Below, piece after piece: positions 61,535 through 64,000 of a stretch of DNA of 64,000 nucleotides. The position numbers were made by a program, and so were the translations under genes. The first letter of the stretch is position 1. Each line of letters starts with the position of its first letter. This DNA comes from an uncultured Clostridia bacterium (lineage in GTDB: Bacteria; Bacillota; Clostridia; Christensenellales; CAG-138). The stretch is taken from NCBI GenBank assembly GCA_946411635.1, contig CAMKES010000001.1, positions 87,696-151,695 of the forward strand. Direction: 5' to 3'. The notes beneath the pieces are model-generated. The model was not told the origin of the DNA. It made no database searches and saw only the letters and a list, made by a program, of their open reading frames with translations.

Positions 61535-63507
61535 TCGTAGCGATGAAGCGCCTGTCTCTGGTCGCGCTGAAGGCGGACCGGGACGCGATCCTCAACGCGC
61601 TGCAGGAAGCAGGAACGGTCGAGATCATCAACTGTTCCGACGGCGAAGCGGCGAACGGGGACGCGGACGCGGTCAACGCGCGCATCCAGAGACTTGCCGA
61701 ATCCATCAGCGCCGTCAAGCCGTACGCGAAGAAGGCCGGCTTTTTGAGCCCGCAGAAACGCGAAATGACGCTTTCCGGCATCCGTGAATACGTGCCGAAA
61801 GCCGAAACGGCGTCGGGCGAGATCGAAGAACTGCTGCACACGCAGACGCGCCTGCTCTCGGAACGGGAGAAGGCGCTTTCGACGCGCGCCGCGCTGGAGC
61901 CGTGGACCGGGCTTACCGTGCCGATGGACACCGTGAAGAACACGCCGCGCGTGCATTACTTTATCGGTCTGTGCGCGTCGAAGGACGTGCCGCGCGTGCA
62001 GGAACAGGACTATATCGCGGCCGAGTTTCTCGCCGACAGCTCCACGGTTCCGACGATCCTCGCCGCCAAGGAAGCGGACACGCGCGCCGTGCAGATCTTT
62101 TTGAAAACGATCGACTGGCAGGACTACGTGTTCCCGAAAATGAACGGAACGCCGCGGGAAGCGATCGAAGAACTCGACCGCCGCATCGCCGAGATCGACG
62201 CGGCGTATGCCGTAGCGCAGAAAAACCTCGAAGCGCAGGGCGAAACGATCGAGATCCTGCAGAACGCCTACGACGCCGAAACGATCGACGCCGACCGCCT
62301 GAACGCGAAGAACGATCTGACCTATACGGCGAGCGCCTTCGTGCTGGAGGGCTGGGTCCGCGAAGACGAAGTCGAAAAGACGGAGCAGACGATCAAAGGC
62401 GTGACGGATGCGTACAGCTTCGAAACGCGCGATCCGATCGAGGGCGAGGAGCCGCCGTCGGTGGTGAAGAACAGCAAGCTCGTCACCCCGTTCGAGGAGG
62501 TGCAGACGCTGTATTCGCGTCCCTCCTACGGCACGATCGACGGCACGCCGTACATGACGCCGTTCTACATTCTCCTGTTCGGTCTGATGCTTTCCGACAC
62601 CGGCTACGGCATTCTGCTGATGCTCGGCTCCTGGCTCTATATCAAAAAGAAAAAGCCGACCGGCATGAGCGCCGGCATCACGCGCGTGCTCTTCTGGGGC
62701 GGTCTGTCCACGATCGTCTGGGGCGTGCTCACGGGGTCGTTTTTCGGCATCACGCGCACGGACGCGTCCGGCGGCGTGTTCACCGCGATCGGCCAGTTCT
62801 TCGACAGGATCGGCATTTTCCCGGCGTGGATCGATCCGATGAAGGATTCCATGGCGATGCTCGGGCTCTGCTTCGGTCTCGGCATCCTGCACATCGTCGC
62901 GGGGTACCTGGTCGGCGCGATCGACCGGTTTTCGAAGGGCGACTGGAAAGCCGCGGTCTTCGATCAGATCTCCTGGGTGCTGATCACCCTCGGCCTCGTC
63001 ATCGGCTTCCTTCCCGCGATCACGAATATGGCGGGTTCGCCGATCGAACTGCCGAAGGCCGTTACGATGCCCGCGCTGATCGCCGCGGCCGTCGGCGCGC
63101 TGATGGTCGTGCTGTTCAAGGGCAGGGAAAAGAAAAACCCGCTGAAGCGGCTGACGAGCGGACTCGGCGGTCTCTACGACATCACGAGCGTCCTTTCCGA
63201 CATTCTGTCCTACGCGCGTCTGTTCGCGCTCGGTATCGCCACCGGCGTCATCGGACAGGTGTTCAACATGCTCAGCAACATGCTGACCGGCTCGTCGAAC
63301 ATCGTTCTTGCGATCGTCGGCGCGGTGCTGTGCATCGTGCTCGTCATCGCGCTCCATACGTTCAACGTCGCGATCAACGCGCTCGGCGCGTTCGTCCACT
63401 GCGCGAGACTGCAGTACGTTGAGTTTTACGGCAAATTCTACGAATCCGGCGGCAAGGAATTCCGTCCGCTTTCGTACAATACAAAACACGTTCAGGTAAC
63501 GAAATAA
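61531..63507 (+). CDS. V-type ATP synthase subunit I (stator a subunit)
   Basis: 658 residues. The N-terminal half (1 to about 335) is soluble and helical, forming part of the stator; the C-terminal half holds about seven membrane segments, including YMTPFYILLFGLMLSDTGYGILLMLG, LSTIVWGVLTGSFFG, and DILSYARLFALGIATGVIGQVF, with the essential Arg in SYARLFALG. It forms the ion half-channels facing the K ring. Typical V-type order H-I-K supports the call. Confidence 0.95.
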   Translation: MIVAMKRLSLVALKADRDAILNALQEAGTVEIINCSDGEAANGDADAVNARIQRLAESISAVKPYAKKAGFLSPQKREMTLSGIREYVPKAETASGEIEELLHTQTRLLSEREKALSTRAALEPWTGLTVPMDTVKNTPRVHYFIGLCASKDVPRVQEQDYIAAEFLADSSTVPTILAAKEADTRAVQIFLKTIDWQDYVFPKMNGTPREAIEELDRRIAEIDAAYAVAQKNLEAQGETIEILQNAYDAETIDADRLNAKNDLTYTASAFVLEGWVREDEVEKTEQTIKGVTDAYSFETRDPIEGEEPPSVVKNSKLVTPFEEVQTLYSRPSYGTIDGTPYMTPFYILLFGLMLSDTGYGILLMLGSWLYIKKKKPTGMSAGITRVLFWGGLSTIVWGVLTGSFFGITRTDASGGVFTAIGQFFDRIGIFPAWIDPMKDSMAMLGLCFGLGILHIVAGYLVGAIDRFSKGDWKAAVFDQISWVLITLGLVIGFLPAITNMAGSPIELPKAVTMPALIAAAVGALMVVLFKGREKKNPLKRLTSGLGGLYDITSVLSDILSYARLFALGIATGVIGQVFNMLSNMLTGSSNIVLAIVGAVLCIVLVIALHTFNVAINALGAFVHCARLQYVEFYGKFYESGGKEFRPLSYNTKHVQVTK

Positions 63508-63536
63508 AACAATTAAGGTAAAGGAGAAACAACAAC

Positions 63537-64000
63537 ATGAATTGGGGTCCTATCTGGGCGACCGCGGGTGCGGTCATTGCGGCTTTACTGGCAGGTATCG
63601 GTTCTGCGATCGGCGTCGGCATCACCGGTCAGGCGTCTGCGGGCGTCGTTTCCGAGAATCCGGATCTTTCCGGTAAGTGCCTTCTTCTGCAGCTCCTTCC
63701 GGGTACGCAGGGCATCTACGGTCTGCTGATCGCGGTCGTTATCGCGCTGCAGTCCGGTCTGATGAGCGGCGACGTATCGAAGCTGATCGCCGATCCGACG
63801 ATGGGCGTTCGCTATATGCTCGCGGGTCTTCCGATCGCGTTCGGCGGTCTGCTCTCCGCGATCTACCAGGGCAAGGTCGCAGTCGCCGGCATCAACATGG
63901 TAGCAAAGAAGCCCACCGAAAGCGGTAAGGGCATGGTCATGGCGATCATGGTCGAGACCTACGCCGTTCTGTCCCTGCTCATCTCCTTCCTGCTCGTCAT
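63537..64000 (+). CDS. V-type ATP synthase subunit K (rotor ring), partial
   Basis: 154 residues are present before the right edge. Two similar halves of two membrane helices are seen. It has QLLPGTQGIYG, SAIYQGKVAVAG and MVETYAVLSLLISF, which line up with the positions (L61, T64, Q65, Q110, E139) known to bind Na+ in the NtpK ring of Enterococcus hirae. Only one ion-carrying glutamate per two hairpins is present (VETYA), the V-type arrangement. ATG at 63537 has AAGGAG upstream. The Na+ specificity is inferred. Confidence 0.93.
   Translation, partial: MNWGPIWATAGAVIAALLAGIGSAIGVGITGQASAGVVSENPDLSGKCLLLQLLPGTQGIYGLLIAVVIALQSGLMSGDVSKLIADPTMGVRYMLAGLPIAFGGLLSAIYQGKVAVAGINMVAKKPTESGKGMVMAIMVETYAVLSLLISFLLV

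Overview
The window is a GC-rich, gene-dense chromosomal segment from a low-GC-phylum relative (Firmicutes, class Clostridia), probably an uncultured anaerobe of gut type. The evidence is the ftsK-rimO-pgsA-cinA-recA order, an S-box (SAM-I) leader in front of metK, a V-type ATP synthase, a dockerin-bearing secreted protease, formate-tetrahydrofolate ligase, and many strong sigma-A-like promoters with TTGNNN and TATAAT-type boxes about 17 bp apart. An order-level placement (Christensenellales/Oscillospirales-like) is only a guess. Nothing in the window looks like a prophage, insertion sequence or CRISPR array.

Layout: 1-240 holds the promoter and start of a leftward gene that runs off the edge. 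240-12.1 kb carries fhs, an AAA/CYTH fusion, an aminotransferase, an operon of PII-like protein + cation/proton antiporter + Mrp ATPase + C_GCAxxG_C_C protein, a sirtuin, a minimal ComEC and ftsZ. 12.1-22.6 kb has ftsA, a UPF0489 protein, a large dockerin metalloprotease and the prmA-rsmE-mtaB-HIT series, then murC. 22.7-24.8 kb has tRNA-Arg, an intergenic repeat, a gene remnant and two small membrane proteins. 24.8-26.2 kb is the SAM riboswitch with metK. 26.4-30.5 kb holds two paralogous secreted fibronectin-III proteins. 30.5-38.5 kb has murF-ddl, an M3 peptidase lipoprotein, an EetA/EetB/ApbE-like flavinylation cluster and an NlpC/P60 lipoprotein. 38.6-47.6 kb has a DUF896 protein, a broken lipoprotein gene and a 2586-residue surface protein with a long, apparently structured leader. 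48.0-54.9 kb is the recA-cinA-pgsA-rimO-ftsK series. 55.0-64.0 kb has a HAD phosphatase, an alkyltransferase-like protein, DUF1385, prmC-prfA-tsaC, rpiB-upp and the start of a V-ATPase operon (subunits H, I, K) cut by the right edge.

Functional themes: cell-wall and division (ftsA, ftsZ, ftsK, murC, murF, ddl, NlpC/P60), translation factor and tRNA modification (prmA, rsmE, mtaB, rimO, prmC, prfA, tsaC; TsaC makes the t6A precursor that MtaB later thiomethylates), ion bioenergetics (antiporter with a PII-like partner; a V-ATPase whose K subunit carries the residues of Na+-binding rotor rings), and secreted adhesive or proteolytic proteins.

The most interesting items are: the leader of the giant surface protein, which begins at the predicted transcription start with a 9-bp long-range stem and then has a second 9-bp stem closing several hairpins; the degenerate calcineurin-like phosphoesterase domain ending that protein; three promoters placed so that transcription would begin at the start codon (leaderless mRNAs); the PII-like/antiporter pair; and two decayed lipoprotein remnants, one beside an intergenic repeat flanked by duplicated terminator hairpins. 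All functions come from sequence reading without database searches.
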